A DNA stretch of 64,000 nt from contig NZ_JQLH01000001.1 of the NCBI RefSeq assembly GCF_000744105.1, positions 1,426,001 to 1,490,000 on the forward strand, given 5' to 3'. Positions 9,122 through 18,372 of this stretch are shown here, one piece after another. Source of the stretch: Maribacter forsetii DSM 18668. Lineage in GTDB: Bacteria; Bacteroidota; Bacteroidia; Flavobacteriales; Flavobacteriaceae. The notes beneath the pieces are model-generated. The model did not search any database. It saw nothing but the letters and a program-made list of their open reading frames with translations, and was not told the DNA's origin. Every line of letters begins with the position of its first letter. Position 1 is the stretch's first letter. The position numbers and the translations under genes were made by a program.

Positions 9122-10735
9122 TTAGTCTTTCTCAATCTTTTCATAAGTGTAATCACTTTTCTTCCAATCTATCAGTTTAGAAGGGTAATACTTTACATCC
9201 ATTCTATCTAAAAACGGAGCTTGTTCTGCTAATCTTACTTTGTAATTTTCCCAGTCTCTATTTTCTTTGATACTCCAACTTAATTCAGAATACCCAATAA
9301 TTCTTGGGAAAGCCAAATACTCAAGTTCATCAATATTACTAATGGTTTCAGACCAAAGAGGTGCTTCTACTCCTAATATATTTTCCATAGGTATGCCGTA
9401 TTCTTCGGGTGTCCAAATGTAAGCAGTATCTACTGGTATATAAGCTGCCCAATGAAGTCCAAATTTAGATAGTGTATCGTATTCCATATCTAAATATGCT
9501 TTTTTCGCTGGGGACACTATGATCTGCATGCCTTTGTCTACCGATTTTTTAGCATTTACTTCACTGGCCCACCATTGAGAAATGGAAGTTGAATCTACAT
9601 TTGCGATTGCAACTTCGTCCCAGCCGATCATTCGCTTTCCATGCTTTTGTACAATTTTTTCAACCTTATTAATGAAATAGATATAGTCTTTCTTTTTAGT
9701 AACGTGGCTCTCATCTCCACCAACATGAAAATAGGGGCCTGGTGTAATTGCAGATATTTCTCTTACCACATCGTCTATAAAAGTATAAACGGTGTCTTTA
9801 TGAGTATCAAATGTGCTGAAACCAACGCGCATACCTTCATATAATTTTAGCGTTTTGCCATTACCGTTTAAGAACGGATAAGAAACAGATGCCGCATTGG
9901 TATGACCGGGCATATCGATCTCAGGGATAATGGTCATGTATCTTTCTGCTGCGTAACGTACAATTTCTTTGTAATCTTCTTGGGTGTAGAACCCACCAGC
10001 TTCTCCGCCAACTTCTGTGCTACCACCAATTTCTGTCAATTTGGGCCACGATTTTATTTCTATTCTCCAACCTTGGTCATCACTTAAATGTAAGTGCAGC
10101 ACATTAATCTTATAATAGGATAATAGGTCAATATATTTTTTTACGTCATCCACACTAAAGAAATGTCTTGCAACATCTAACATTGAACCTCTATAGGCAA
10201 AATTAGGATTGTCAATAATTTTACCGGATGGTACTGGCCATATTTTCTGTAAGGCCAGGGTGTCGTTGCTTTCTAAGGGGACTAATTGCCTTAATGTTTG
10301 TATTCCCCTAAAAGCTCCTTCAGCGGTGTTAGAGTTGATGATAATAGAATCTTGGTTAATGTATAGCTGATAAGCCTCTGGTGATGCTAGATCCGTACTA
10401 TCGCTTTGGTTGATATAAATAACTCGTTCTACGGTATTAGTGCCTTCACTATTTACCGGAATGGTCAGGTTTATTTTGTCTTTTAATTTATCGGCTAAAA
10501 ATGCACCTACTTCTTCAAAACCAGTAGCGTTTTTAGAGGTGTAGATAGCTGTAAACTGATCTAAAGCAAAAGCGGAATTAGTAGGAATTGTTTTTAAAGG
10601 CTTTGGTATTAGGCTTGCTTTAGACAGGTCTGTCGTAGGCATTGCAATTCGTTCTTTCTTTTCTTCGGCACAAGCAATAAATAATAATGTTAAGCTTACA
10701 AAAAATAGACTTCGAATACAAAAGGTCTTCATCAT
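9122..10735 (-). CDS. Beta-N-acetylhexosaminidase, GH20 lipoprotein
   Basis: Removes terminal GlcNAc or GalNAc from glycans. A lipobox (LLFIACAEE) near residue 22 predicts a lipoprotein. Residues about 30-170 are the GH20b-type N-terminal domain. The (beta/alpha)8 catalytic domain follows, with LHLSDDQGWRIE, IPEIDMPGH and the catalytic Asp-Glu pair in HVGGDESH. Length 537 aa is usual. A second ATG at 10732 could be the start. SGNH-hydrolase and esterase genes lie immediately upstream on the same strand, fitting a polysaccharide-degradation operon. Confidence 0.9.
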   Translation of the reverse strand: MMKTFCIRSLFFVSLTLLFIACAEEKKERIAMPTTDLSKASLIPKPLKTIPTNSAFALDQFTAIYTSKNATGFEEVGAFLADKLKDKINLTIPVNSEGTNTVERVIYINQSDSTDLASPEAYQLYINQDSIIINSNTAEGAFRGIQTLRQLVPLESNDTLALQKIWPVPSGKIIDNPNFAYRGSMLDVARHFFSVDDVKKYIDLLSYYKINVLHLHLSDDQGWRIEIKSWPKLTEIGGSTEVGGEAGGFYTQEDYKEIVRYAAERYMTIIPEIDMPGHTNAASVSYPFLNGNGKTLKLYEGMRVGFSTFDTHKDTVYTFIDDVVREISAITPGPYFHVGGDESHVTKKKDYIYFINKVEKIVQKHGKRMIGWDEVAIANVDSTSISQWWASEVNAKKSVDKGMQIIVSPAKKAYLDMEYDTLSKFGLHWAAYIPVDTAYIWTPEEYGIPMENILGVEAPLWSETISNIDELEYLAFPRIIGYSELSWSIKENRDWENYKVRLAEQAPFLDRMDVKYYPSKLIDWKKSDYTYEKIEKD

Positions 10736-10744
10736 GTTAATTAA

Positions 10745-11434
10745 TTAGGGTTGGTTTACTAAATCTTTCATGGCTGTGTACCAAATATCATAACCTTTTT
10801 GGTTCATATGAAGTCCGTCTTCAATAAATATATCAGTTTTTAGTTTTCGCTTGTTCATCATAGGTTTCCAAATGTCTACGTAAAATAGGTTAGGATCGTT
10901 TTTTGCAAAACGATCCATTTTTCTATTTAACCTTTTATACTTTTTTCTGATTTTCCATCGGCTGATACTTGGTTTTGCCGATATTAAAATAACCTGTGTA
11001 GATGCATTTTTTGCTTTTATTCGACGGATGATCTCTGTGGTGGTATTAAGAACATCTACAGGACTTTTTTTAGCCCATAAGTCATTGTCACCTTCGTAGA
11101 TAAATACTTTTTTAGGATTGTAGGATAATATTAATTCATCTATAAAAAACAACAGATCTGATGCTTGCGAACCTCCAAAACCACTATTTACAATTTGATG
11201 TTCAGGGAATTCTTCTTGTAATTTTCGCCATAACCGTACACTTGAACTACCGGTGAAAACAATGGTCTCTTTGCTAGAGTCCCAAATACTGTCATATTTA
11301 ACGGTGATATCTTTTACCTCGTTTGTAAATACATTTTCCGTTTGGGCAAAATTTGATAGCGAAACTATCATTGCTAAAATGGTAAGTATTTCTATTTTTT
11401 TCAATCCATTTAAAAGAGGTGATATCTTAAACAT
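10745..11434 (-). CDS. Secreted SGNH/GDSL-type hydrolase
   Basis: Probable carbohydrate esterase or lipase of the SGNH fold. FTGSSSVRLW is block I with the nucleophile serine, NSGFGGSQASD is block II (Gly), YEGDNDLW is block III (Asn), and DGLHMNQKGY is block V (Asp and His). The N-terminus is hydrophobic and ends in NFAQ, a likely signal peptide, so it acts outside the cytoplasm. It is 6 nt downstream of the esterase and 9 nt upstream of GH20. The substrate may be acetyl groups on the same glycan (inference). Confidence 0.8.
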   Translation of the reverse strand: MFKISPLLNGLKKIEILTILAMIVSLSNFAQTENVFTNEVKDITVKYDSIWDSSKETIVFTGSSSVRLWRKLQEEFPEHQIVNSGFGGSQASDLLFFIDELILSYNPKKVFIYEGDNDLWAKKSPVDVLNTTTEIIRRIKAKNASTQVILISAKPSISRWKIRKKYKRLNRKMDRFAKNDPNLFYVDIWKPMMNKRKLKTDIFIEDGLHMNQKGYDIWYTAMKDLVNQP

Positions 11435-11440
11435 ATTTAA

Positions 11441-12316
11441 TTATTTTTTAGCCGTTACGGTAAAACCTTCCGTCAACGCCCATTCGTAAAATCTTGCAAT
11501 CCAATTGTCAGATGGCAGGTTTTGTGCTTTCATTCCAAAACCGTGTCCGCCTTTAGAGTACATGTGCATTCCTGTATTCTTCCCATTTGTTAACCAGGCG
11601 GAATATAAATCTGCACTTGGCTTTGCCAGTCCTAAAGGGTCATCAGATGCGCAAATCACTAACATTGGTGGCGCATCTTGGGGTACGGTATATTGGCCTA
11701 TTACCGTCATCCAAGGATAAACCGGTACTATAAAGTTTGGTTTATTTGCTTCGGTATAGTTAAATGTCACGCCCATAGTTACCGCACCACCTGCAGAAAA
11801 GCCCATAAATCCAATTTTGTTGGGATCTAAATTCATTTTATTGGCATTTGTTCTTACGTAGGTAACGGCGGCTAGACCATCTGCGATGGAAAGTGGTAAA
11901 ACGGGAGTAACCCTTTCTCCGATCTTCGCTGGGTTATTTACGCTTTCATCGGATATTTCTTGTATACCGTCAATGCCAGTAGGCACCAATCTATATTTTA
12001 GTACAAAAGCTGTGATACCTTGTTTGTTCAGCCATTTAGCAACAGCTCTACCTTCACTTTCAATGCTTAAGCCGTAAAGTCCGCCACCTGGTGCTACAAT
12101 AACACTAGTTCCATTTGGTGTGTCTGCCTCAAAAACTTCTAGTCTTGGTACAGCAACATTGGTAATAACTTCATTTTCCCAAATGTCAGAGTAATATTCC
12201 CTTTCTGCTGTAGACCATTTTACAGTGGGACTTTCTTCATAAGGCAGGTCTACCGTTTTTTGGGCAAGTACATTCATAGATATAAAAATACAGGTAAGTA
12301 GTATAAAATGCTTCAT
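11441..12316 (-). CDS. Secreted alpha/beta-hydrolase, acetyl-xylan-esterase-like
   Basis: Serine esterase of the BD-FAE/AXE-like alpha/beta-hydrolase group. The signal peptide begins MKHFILLTCIFISMNVLAQ. VIVAPGGGLYG provides the oxyanion loop, GFMGFSAGGA is the nucleophile elbow with catalytic Ser, ASDDPLG the acid region, and SKGGHGFG the catalytic His. The frame is open further upstream to 12409, but that stretch overlaps the aquaporin gene and lacks a signal; the ATG at 12316 gives a clean signal peptide and is chosen. It is probably co-transcribed with the neighbouring hydrolases. Confidence 0.82.
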   Translation of the reverse strand: MKHFILLTCIFISMNVLAQKTVDLPYEESPTVKWSTAEREYYSDIWENEVITNVAVPRLEVFEADTPNGTSVIVAPGGGLYGLSIESEGRAVAKWLNKQGITAFVLKYRLVPTGIDGIQEISDESVNNPAKIGERVTPVLPLSIADGLAAVTYVRTNANKMNLDPNKIGFMGFSAGGAVTMGVTFNYTEANKPNFIVPVYPWMTVIGQYTVPQDAPPMLVICASDDPLGLAKPSADLYSAWLTNGKNTGMHMYSKGGHGFGMKAQNLPSDNWIARFYEWALTEGFTVTAKK

Positions 12317-12326
12317 TTTCTTTATT

Positions 12327-13058
12327 TTATTGCATGGTTTCGATAAACATGTATAATAGTGCAGCCAATACTCCGCCAATGATAGGACCAACAATTGGCA
12401 CCCACGCATAGCCCCAGTTACTATTACCTTTATTTTTTATAGGAAGAATAGCATGTAATAAACGTGGACCAAAATCACGTGCAGGATTAATAGCGTAACC
12501 CGTAGGTCCGCCCAGACCAAAGCCAATTCCCATTACTAATAGTGCAACCGGTAAGGCGTCTAGGGATCCTAATGATACGGCACTGTCGCCCATACTGCCA
12601 CCGGCAATGTAGAATACGCCAAAAACAAGTGCAAAGGCACCAATAATTTCGGTCATCAAGTTCCAAAACGGACTTTTAATTGCGGGTGAAGTAGAGAAGG
12701 TGGCTAAAATAGCATCGGTATCTTCTGTAGCTTCATATTGTTTTTTGTAATTAAGCCATACCAAAAAGTTACCCATCATGGCTCCTAAAATTTGTGCAAC
12801 TATATAACCTGGTACCAATGTCCAAGTAAATTTTCCGGCCACGGCAAGCGCAACGGTCACGGCTGGGTTCAAATGAGCACCACTGGCATCGGCAGAAATA
12901 AATACCCCAATGAACACTGCAATACCCCAGGCGAGAGATATGCCCGTCCATCCGGCATCTGCACCTTTTGTTCCCTTTAAAACGATATTGGCAACAATGC
13001 CGTTTCCTATTAGAATTAACATTGCGGTTCCAATAAATTCAAAAATATACGTAATCAT
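12327..13058 (-). CDS. MIP-family channel, aquaglyceroporin type
   Basis: Six-helix channel for water or small polyols. Both half-helix motifs are present: HLNPAVTVALA near residue 70 and YAINPARDFGPRLL near 190. The Asp in NPARD is typical of glycerol facilitators (GlpF) rather than strict water channels, so a polyol substrate is likely. Length 243 aa fits. No glycerol kinase is nearby; instead it stands at the head of the GH20/esterase run, 10 nt before the esterase start. The 210 nt upstream hold no gene. Confidence 0.85.
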   Translation of the reverse strand: MITYIFEFIGTAMLILIGNGIVANIVLKGTKGADAGWTGISLAWGIAVFIGVFISADASGAHLNPAVTVALAVAGKFTWTLVPGYIVAQILGAMMGNFLVWLNYKKQYEATEDTDAILATFSTSPAIKSPFWNLMTEIIGAFALVFGVFYIAGGSMGDSAVSLGSLDALPVALLVMGIGFGLGGPTGYAINPARDFGPRLLHAILPIKNKGNSNWGYAWVPIVGPIIGGVLAALLYMFIETMQ

Positions 13059-13268
13059 AGTTTGGTTGGATTTTAAGTCGTTTAAGATAATTAAAATCGA
13101 GGAATTATGAATATTTAAAAGTGTTTGTTGTGTTATTGATAATATAAGGTATGGAATTATATGAATACCAATGATTCATAGTTTTGTGTATCTCAGTAAT
13201 AAAGAATAAAAGGCTAGGTTGATATGCTAAATTGAGTAACACTAAATGACAATTCTTCCAGTAATTAT

Positions 13269-14171
13269 CTAATACCTAACTCCATGAACATTCATTTGTA
13301 TAGTGTAGATTGATCCCATTGCGGTAATGAACAGAATATCTTGATTTACACCTCCAAAAGTAATATTAGCGGTCCAATCTTCATTTATTGGTATATGATG
13401 TACCTGTTCTCCTTTGGCATTGAATACGGTTACGCCTTTACCTGTAAGGTAAATGTTACCTTTATTGTCAATGGTCATGCCGTCAGAACCCATATTCGCA
13501 AACAATTTTCTATTGGTTAAAGAGCCATCTTTTTGAATGGAGTAGGAATAGGTTTTGTTATCTCCAATATCTGCAACGTATAGTGTTTTGCCATCTGATG
13601 TTCCAATGATGCCATTTGGTTGTTTAAATTCTGATGCAACTACAGCAACCTTTTTGGTATTAGGTGAAATGTAATAAACATTTTTATCCTCAATTTCTGC
13701 TTCGGTTCTAGACCAGTATTCTCTTTGATAGTAAGGATCGGTAAAGTAGATGCCTCCTTTTAAATCGACCCAAATGTCATTTGGACCGTTTAGTTTTTTG
13801 CCATCATAATTAGTAATCAGTGTATCTACTTTTCCGTTGGAATCAATTCTCCATAGTTCATTTTTTTCATCGGCAGCAGCCAATAAATTTCCATCCTTGT
13901 CAAAATAAAGTCCGTTTGCTCTACCAGAGGGTTCCTTGAACACACTTAGAGAGTTGTCAGCAGCGTTCCATTTAATTATTTTATCATTTGGTTGATCCGT
14001 AAAATAAACATTGCCTTCCTTGTCAGAAGCAGGACCCTCTGTAAAACTATATTCGTTAGAAACTTGAACTAATATTGCATCATCTTTTATTATAGGTGAT
14101 TGTTGAGATTTACAAGAGATAATAAACATGCTTATTGTAATAGCGCTAAATAATGTATAGTTGGTTTTCAT
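13269..14171 (-). CDS. SMP-30/gluconolactonase-like lipoprotein
   Basis: Six-bladed beta-propeller lactonase family. A lipobox, FIISCKSQQ, lies near residue 20. EGPASDKEGNVYFTD gives the first metal-ligand Glu, LNGPNDIWVD the Asn/Asp pair, and PNGIIGTSDGKTLYVAD the later Asn and Asp ligands. Length is 300 aa. It probably hydrolyses a sugar lactone in the periplasm. The Tat-exported TIM-barrel isomerase lies 9 nt upstream on the same strand, a frequent pairing in Bacteroidota sugar loci. Confidence 0.82.
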   Translation of the reverse strand: MKTNYTLFSAITISMFIISCKSQQSPIIKDDAILVQVSNEYSFTEGPASDKEGNVYFTDQPNDKIIKWNAADNSLSVFKEPSGRANGLYFDKDGNLLAAADEKNELWRIDSNGKVDTLITNYDGKKLNGPNDIWVDLKGGIYFTDPYYQREYWSRTEAEIEDKNVYYISPNTKKVAVVASEFKQPNGIIGTSDGKTLYVADIGDNKTYSYSIQKDGSLTNRKLFANMGSDGMTIDNKGNIYLTGKGVTVFNAKGEQVHHIPINEDWTANITFGGVNQDILFITAMGSIYTIQMNVHGVRY

Positions 14172-14180
14172 GAGGCTGGC

Positions 14181-15014
14181 TTATATATTCTTTAAATAAT
14201 TTAAGTTGTGTTGCATACTCTTAAAAGGGGTGCTAGCATACTCCTCTTGTTCAATGTAAATGTGCTCAACACCTGATAACTCTTTTAATTCAAGCATTAA
14301 CGGTACATCAAGCGCCCCTTTGCCAAATTCCGTACTTATTTTTTCATTCATATTCATATCCTTCAAATGCCATAAGGGAAATCTACCCGGGTATTTTTTG
14401 AAGTAGTGTAAAGGATCTTTTTCTGCAACCACGACCCAGCCCAAATCTAGCTCCATATATACCAGGTCTTTTTGTGTATTATCCATAAGTACATCATAAA
14501 GTACTTCCCCGTTTTCAGATTCAAATTCATATTCATGATTATGATAACCAAATTTTAGACCCCGTCTTTTACAAGCTTCGCCGGCAATATTAAACTGCTC
14601 TGCTACTTTTTTGTAATTATCCACTGTTTGCCCTTCAGATGGTAGCGATGAACAAATTAAATATTCTTGACCAGAGGCTACGGCGTCTTCCATGGTTTGT
14701 TCAAATTTATCATCTAAATGTACATGCCCACTGGTTAGTGACATACCTAAAGCTTTGCATGTTGTTGCCATTTCTTTAGGAGATAATCCGTAGTAATATC
14801 CTTTTGATGAACCAGCGCTTTCTATTTCCTTAAAACCTAAACTTGCAATTTGCTCTAAAGTTTTTTTTGGGTTTGCTAACATGCCATCTCTAAAAGAATA
14901 AAGTTGTACACCATAACCTGAGTTCTTAGTTCTTGCTAAACTTATTTGTGGCATGAAAAGCGTGGCGGCACTTACTAATCCAGCGTTTTTTAAAAAATCT
15001 CTACGTGTCTTCAT
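14181..15014 (-). CDS. Sugar phosphate isomerase/epimerase-like TIM-barrel protein, Tat-exported
   Basis: The N-terminus MKTRRDFLKNAG is a twin-arginine signal followed by a hydrophobic segment. The rest matches the xylose-isomerase-like TIM barrel: GVQLYSFRDGM, YHNHEYEFE, MELDLGWVV and WHLKDM carry the usual His/Glu/Asp metal ligands. Length is 277 aa. Such periplasmic isomerase-like proteins usually work in sugar or cyclitol degradation; the substrate is unknown. It is paired with the SMP-30 lactonase downstream. Confidence 0.82.
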   Translation of the reverse strand: MKTRRDFLKNAGLVSAATLFMPQISLARTKNSGYGVQLYSFRDGMLANPKKTLEQIASLGFKEIESAGSSKGYYYGLSPKEMATTCKALGMSLTSGHVHLDDKFEQTMEDAVASGQEYLICSSLPSEGQTVDNYKKVAEQFNIAGEACKRRGLKFGYHNHEYEFESENGEVLYDVLMDNTQKDLVYMELDLGWVVVAEKDPLHYFKKYPGRFPLWHLKDMNMNEKISTEFGKGALDVPLMLELKELSGVEHIYIEQEEYASTPFKSMQHNLNYLKNI

Positions 15015-15160
15015 TGTTGTTGTGTTGTTAGTTGTTGTATTTGAAAAAGATAATTTAAAATATGATGACTGCCTGAGTACGGCAAATTGTCAAATAATTT
15101 ATATGTTTTTAAATGTACGAAAACAAAACAGGATTTTTAGCGAGACAATCTATGGTTATG

Positions 15161-15168
15161 TACTTTTG
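15161..15168 (+). promoter_or_regulatory. Putative -7 box TACTTTTG for mazG
   Basis: Exact TAnnTTTG. It covers the upstream in-frame GTG at 15168, so that codon would not be transcribed, which supports the ATG at 15183 as the mazG start. Confidence 0.5.
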
Positions 15169-15182
15169 TGAAAAGCACATTC

Positions 15183-15959
15183 ATGAATAGCAGAAAGGAA
15201 CAATTAGAGGCAATAGATAGGTTGTTGACCATTATGGACGAGTTGCGAGAGCAGTGCCCGTGGGATAAAAAGCAGACCATGCAATCTTTAAGACATTTAA
15301 CTATTGAAGAAACCTATGAATTAGGAGATGCTATTTTAGATAACGACCTCAATGAGGTAAAGATGGAGTTGGGAGATATGCTTTTACATATCATTTTTTA
15401 TGCAAAAATAGGCTCTGAAACCAATGATTTTGATATTGCCGACGTTGCTAATGCCATTTGCGATAAACTTGTAAATAGGCATCCACATATTTATGGGGAT
15501 GTTAAGGTAATAGATGCCGAAGACGTAAAACGAAACTGGGAACAGATTAAACTAAAAGAGGGCAAAAAAAGTGTATTGGAAGGAGTGCCCAAAAGTTTGC
15601 CTGCTTTGGTAAAGGCTAATAGAATACAAGATAAAGTGTCTGGTGTAGGCTTTGACTGGGAAGAGCCACAACAAGTTTTTGAAAAAGTACAAGAAGAACT
15701 TGGTGAGCTGCAAATAGAGGTTGAGGCAGGTAATAAGGAGAAGATCGAGGCCGAGTTTGGCGACGTGCTTTTCTCCATGATCAATTATGCTAGATTTTTA
15801 GGGGTAAATCCTGAAAATGCTTTAGAGCGCACCAATAAGAAATTTATAAAACGTTTTCAATACCTTGAAACTAAGGCAAAGGAAAAAGGTAAGGAAATGA
15901 ATGATATGTCATTGGAGGAAATGGATGTGTACTGGAACGAAGCAAAAACTAAAGAGTAA
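15183..15959 (+). CDS. mazG: Nucleoside triphosphate pyrophosphohydrolase MazG
   Basis: House-cleaning NTP pyrophosphatase. It has the two tandem MazG domains of the long form: the first with CPWDKKQTMQSLRHLTIEETYELGDAI and its EExxE...ExxD metal helices, the second around EELGELQIEVEAGNKEKIEAEFGDV. Total length from the chosen ATG is 258 aa. The alternative GTG at 15168 adds five residues, but it lies inside the -7 box, so the ATG is preferred. It is a single gene, convergent with the response regulator that follows. Confidence 0.92.
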   Translation: MNSRKEQLEAIDRLLTIMDELREQCPWDKKQTMQSLRHLTIEETYELGDAILDNDLNEVKMELGDMLLHIIFYAKIGSETNDFDIADVANAICDKLVNRHPHIYGDVKVIDAEDVKRNWEQIKLKEGKKSVLEGVPKSLPALVKANRIQDKVSGVGFDWEEPQQVFEKVQEELGELQIEVEAGNKEKIEAEFGDVLFSMINYARFLGVNPENALERTNKKFIKRFQYLETKAKEKGKEMNDMSLEEMDVYWNEAKTKE

Positions 15960-15967
15960 TCTTTTTA

Positions 15968-16369
15968 TTACTTTAATTCTACCTTCATAATTCTTGCCAA
16001 ATCTCTATGCTTAATAGGTTTTATAAAGTAATCTGTTATTTCATGGAATGTTTTTGCCTGGTCAACATCTTCGGCATTAATAGAAGAGGTTAACATGACT
16101 ATATTAATTTTCTTATCGATTTTTGGGGCTACCATTTGAAAATCCTTTATAAAATCAAAACCATTTAAGATGGGCATATGAAGATCAAGAAATATAATAT
16201 CTGGTAATTTATCTAAAGAATTGTAATTGTCTTGTATAAATTTCAATGGTTGAACTGAATCAGGAAATTCAATAACTTCTGTTACAGATAACTGATTGAG
16301 ATACCTCTTCATTACATATTTAGATATATCGTCATCGTCGATAATCCAAACTATTGGATTTTGGTTCAT
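15968..16369 (-). CDS. Single-domain response regulator (CheY-like receiver)
   Basis: A stand-alone receiver domain of 133 aa. IIDDDDISKY is the acidic pocket, FLDLHMPILNGFDF contains the phospho-acceptor Asp near residue 63, VMLTSS holds the conserved Thr/Ser, and YFIKPI the Lys-Pro. There is no output domain, so it likely acts through protein contacts or a phosphorelay. No kinase gene adjoins it; the only histidine kinase in the window is at 44304-45524. Confidence 0.87.
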   Translation of the reverse strand: MNQNPIVWIIDDDDISKYVMKRYLNQLSVTEVIEFPDSVQPLKFIQDNYNSLDKLPDIIFLDLHMPILNGFDFIKDFQMVAPKIDKKINIVMLTSSINAEDVDQAKTFHEITDYFIKPIKHRDLARIMKVELK

Positions 16370-16717
16370 AATTAATGTTAATTGGTGTGTTTGGGTATAT
16401 AACGATATGGTAACGCATAATAGTATTTTTTTACTACTTAGTTTAAACGATTAGCTACTTTAATTATAAATTTAAGATTTAGAATCAGCTTTAAAATTAA
16501 TATTAACCTATTGATTTTTAATGTATTATTTGTGTTTTAGTATCAGCAGTGGATGTCATGTTAAACTTAATTAATTGTTAAGTTTTACTCCGTTTCAGTC
16601 TAGTTTTTTAAAGCGTGTTCATCTTTAATATTTGTGTTCTATGTTGATTTTAACCTTATTATACAGAGTATAAATCGTTCAATTAACGGTACCTTTGACA
16701 AAATTTTTGTTTAGGTT
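16370..16717 (+). other. Gene-free 348 bp with a -7 box
   Basis: AT-rich divergent space between the receiver gene and the MATE gene. A perfect TACCTTTG (TAnnTTTG) box at 16690-16697 lies 20 nt before the TTG start of the MATE gene. No reading frame, repeat or RNA gene was recognised. Confidence 0.5.
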
Positions 16718-18085
16718 TTGTTTAAAAATTACACTAAAGAATTTCGTTATAATGTTAAGCTCTCCGTTCCTGTTATATTAGGAATGTTGGGTCACACTTT
16801 TGTGCAGTTGGCTGATAATATTATGGTGGGGCAATTAGGCACCGCGGAATTGGCAGCGGTATCATTAGGGAATAGTTTTGTTTTTATAGCTATGTCTTTA
16901 GGTATTGGTTTTTCAACTGCAATTACACCTTTAGTGGCTGAAGCGGATGGAGCAGGGAATAAGGAAAATGCAAAAAGCGCATTAAAGCATGGTCTTGTTT
17001 TATGTACTGTTCTGGGGTTGACTCTATTTGGACTTATTTTACTGGCAAAGCCAATTATGTATGCCATGAAACAGCCTATAGAAGTTGTAGAATTGGCATT
17101 GCCCTATTTAGATCTAGTTGCTTTTTCATTAGTACCGTTAATCATATTTCAAGCATTTAAGCAGTTTTCTGAAGGGTTGTCACAGACCAAATACCCCATG
17201 TACGCTACTATTGTAGCTAATGTTATTAATATTGTCTTAAACTACCTTTTGATCTTCGGTAATTTCGGATTTCCAGAAATGGGTATTGTAGGTGCTGCCA
17301 TTGGTACTTTGGTCTCTAGATTTTTTATGGTAATATACCTTTGGTTCATTTTAAAAACTAAAGAGAAGTTCAAGTATTACGTTACCGGTTTCAATTTTTC
17401 GAGAATTGAAAAAGCTGTAATGAAAAAGATTATTGAACTAGGTTTTCCTTCTTCATTACAAATGTTTTTTGAAGTTGGTATTTTTACCTCGGCAGTTTGG
17501 TTAAGTGGTGTTTTAGGTAAGAATGCGCAAGCTGCAAACCAAATTGCATTGAATTTAAGTAGTATGACCTTTATGTTTGGGATGGGGCTAGGGGTTACCG
17601 CCATGATCAGAGTGGGGAACCAAAAAGGATTGGCTAATTTTAAAGAATTAAGACGTATAGCGCAATCTATATTTTTGCTGACTTTTTTATTGGAAATAAT
17701 TTTTGCAGCTTTATTCTTGATAGGTAGACATTGGTTTCCGTCCTTATATTTGGATATTGAAGATGTGGCTAATTTTGCCGATAATACAGAAGTATTGGTT
17801 ATTGCAGCAGAATTGTTGTTAGTAGCCGCATTTTTTCAAATTTCTGACGGAGTACAAGTGGTTGTATTAGGTGCTTTACGTGGTTTACAAGATGTTAAAA
17901 TACCTACTCTGATAACTTTTATTTCATATTGGCTTATCGGTTTTCCTGTTAGCTATTATTTATGCCTGCATACAGATTTAAAAAGCACTGGAATTTGGAT
18001 TGGTTTGCTCACAGGGCTAACGGCATCGGCTATTATGTTGTATATTCGATTTAATTATTTAACTAAAAAACTAATTGCCGCATAA
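16718..18085 (+). CDS. MATE-family efflux transporter
   Basis: Multidrug/toxic-compound or metabolite exporter with 12 predicted membrane helices in two similar halves. The first half has LSVPVILGMLGHTFVQLADN and MVGQLGTAELAAVSLGNS, typical of NorM-like proteins. Length is 455 aa. The start is the TTG at 16718, consistent with the -7 box 20 nt upstream; no ATG gives a complete first helix. The substrate cannot be inferred from sequence or context. Confidence 0.88.
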   Translation: MFKNYTKEFRYNVKLSVPVILGMLGHTFVQLADNIMVGQLGTAELAAVSLGNSFVFIAMSLGIGFSTAITPLVAEADGAGNKENAKSALKHGLVLCTVLGLTLFGLILLAKPIMYAMKQPIEVVELALPYLDLVAFSLVPLIIFQAFKQFSEGLSQTKYPMYATIVANVINIVLNYLLIFGNFGFPEMGIVGAAIGTLVSRFFMVIYLWFILKTKEKFKYYVTGFNFSRIEKAVMKKIIELGFPSSLQMFFEVGIFTSAVWLSGVLGKNAQAANQIALNLSSMTFMFGMGLGVTAMIRVGNQKGLANFKELRRIAQSIFLLTFLLEIIFAALFLIGRHWFPSLYLDIEDVANFADNTEVLVIAAELLLVAAFFQISDGVQVVVLGALRGLQDVKIPTLITFISYWLIGFPVSYYLCLHTDLKSTGIWIGLLTGLTASAIMLYIRFNYLTKKLIAA

Positions 18086-18139
18086 GGGTGTTTCTGTCAT
18101 TGGCGGTAATGAATTTTCAATTTATAGATTACAATTTTT

Positions 18140-18367
18140 ATGGAATTTCCAAAATTTTTATTGGGTGATAATACAGATTATCCTACTGCAATATTTGTAG
18201 TGCATACAGAGTTTCCAAGGTTTATTATCAACCTTGAAGATGATGAAGTTGAATGGCTAGAAGAATTTTCCAAGGAAGATGAAAAAGAATTGGAAGAAGA
18301 GGCAGAAAACTTAATAAAAGCGGCTACCGCTTTTTATGATCGTGAGGTATCTAGATACGAAGATTAA
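18140..18367 (+). CDS. Small acidic conserved-type protein
   Basis: A 75-aa cytosolic protein that I do not recognise by name. The first half looks beta-rich (LLGDNTDYPTAIFVVHTEFP). The second half is a strongly acidic helix (WLEEFSKEDEKELEEEAENL). It is packed 5 nt before the PAP2 phosphatase gene and 54 nt after the MATE gene, so it is likely a real member of this operon. Confidence 0.7.
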   Translation: MEFPKFLLGDNTDYPTAIFVVHTEFPRFIINLEDDEVEWLEEFSKEDEKELEEEAENLIKAATAFYDREVSRYED

Positions 18368-18372
18368 CTATT

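Noticed and set aside
12317..12409. Longer N-terminus for the esterase at 11441-12316
   Set aside because: The extra 31 codons overlap the aquaporin coding sequence and would bury the signal peptide.
15968..16369. Receiver gene as cognate partner of the histidine kinase at 44304
   Set aside because: The two are 28 kb apart with no shared upstream signal; pairing cannot be supported from this window.
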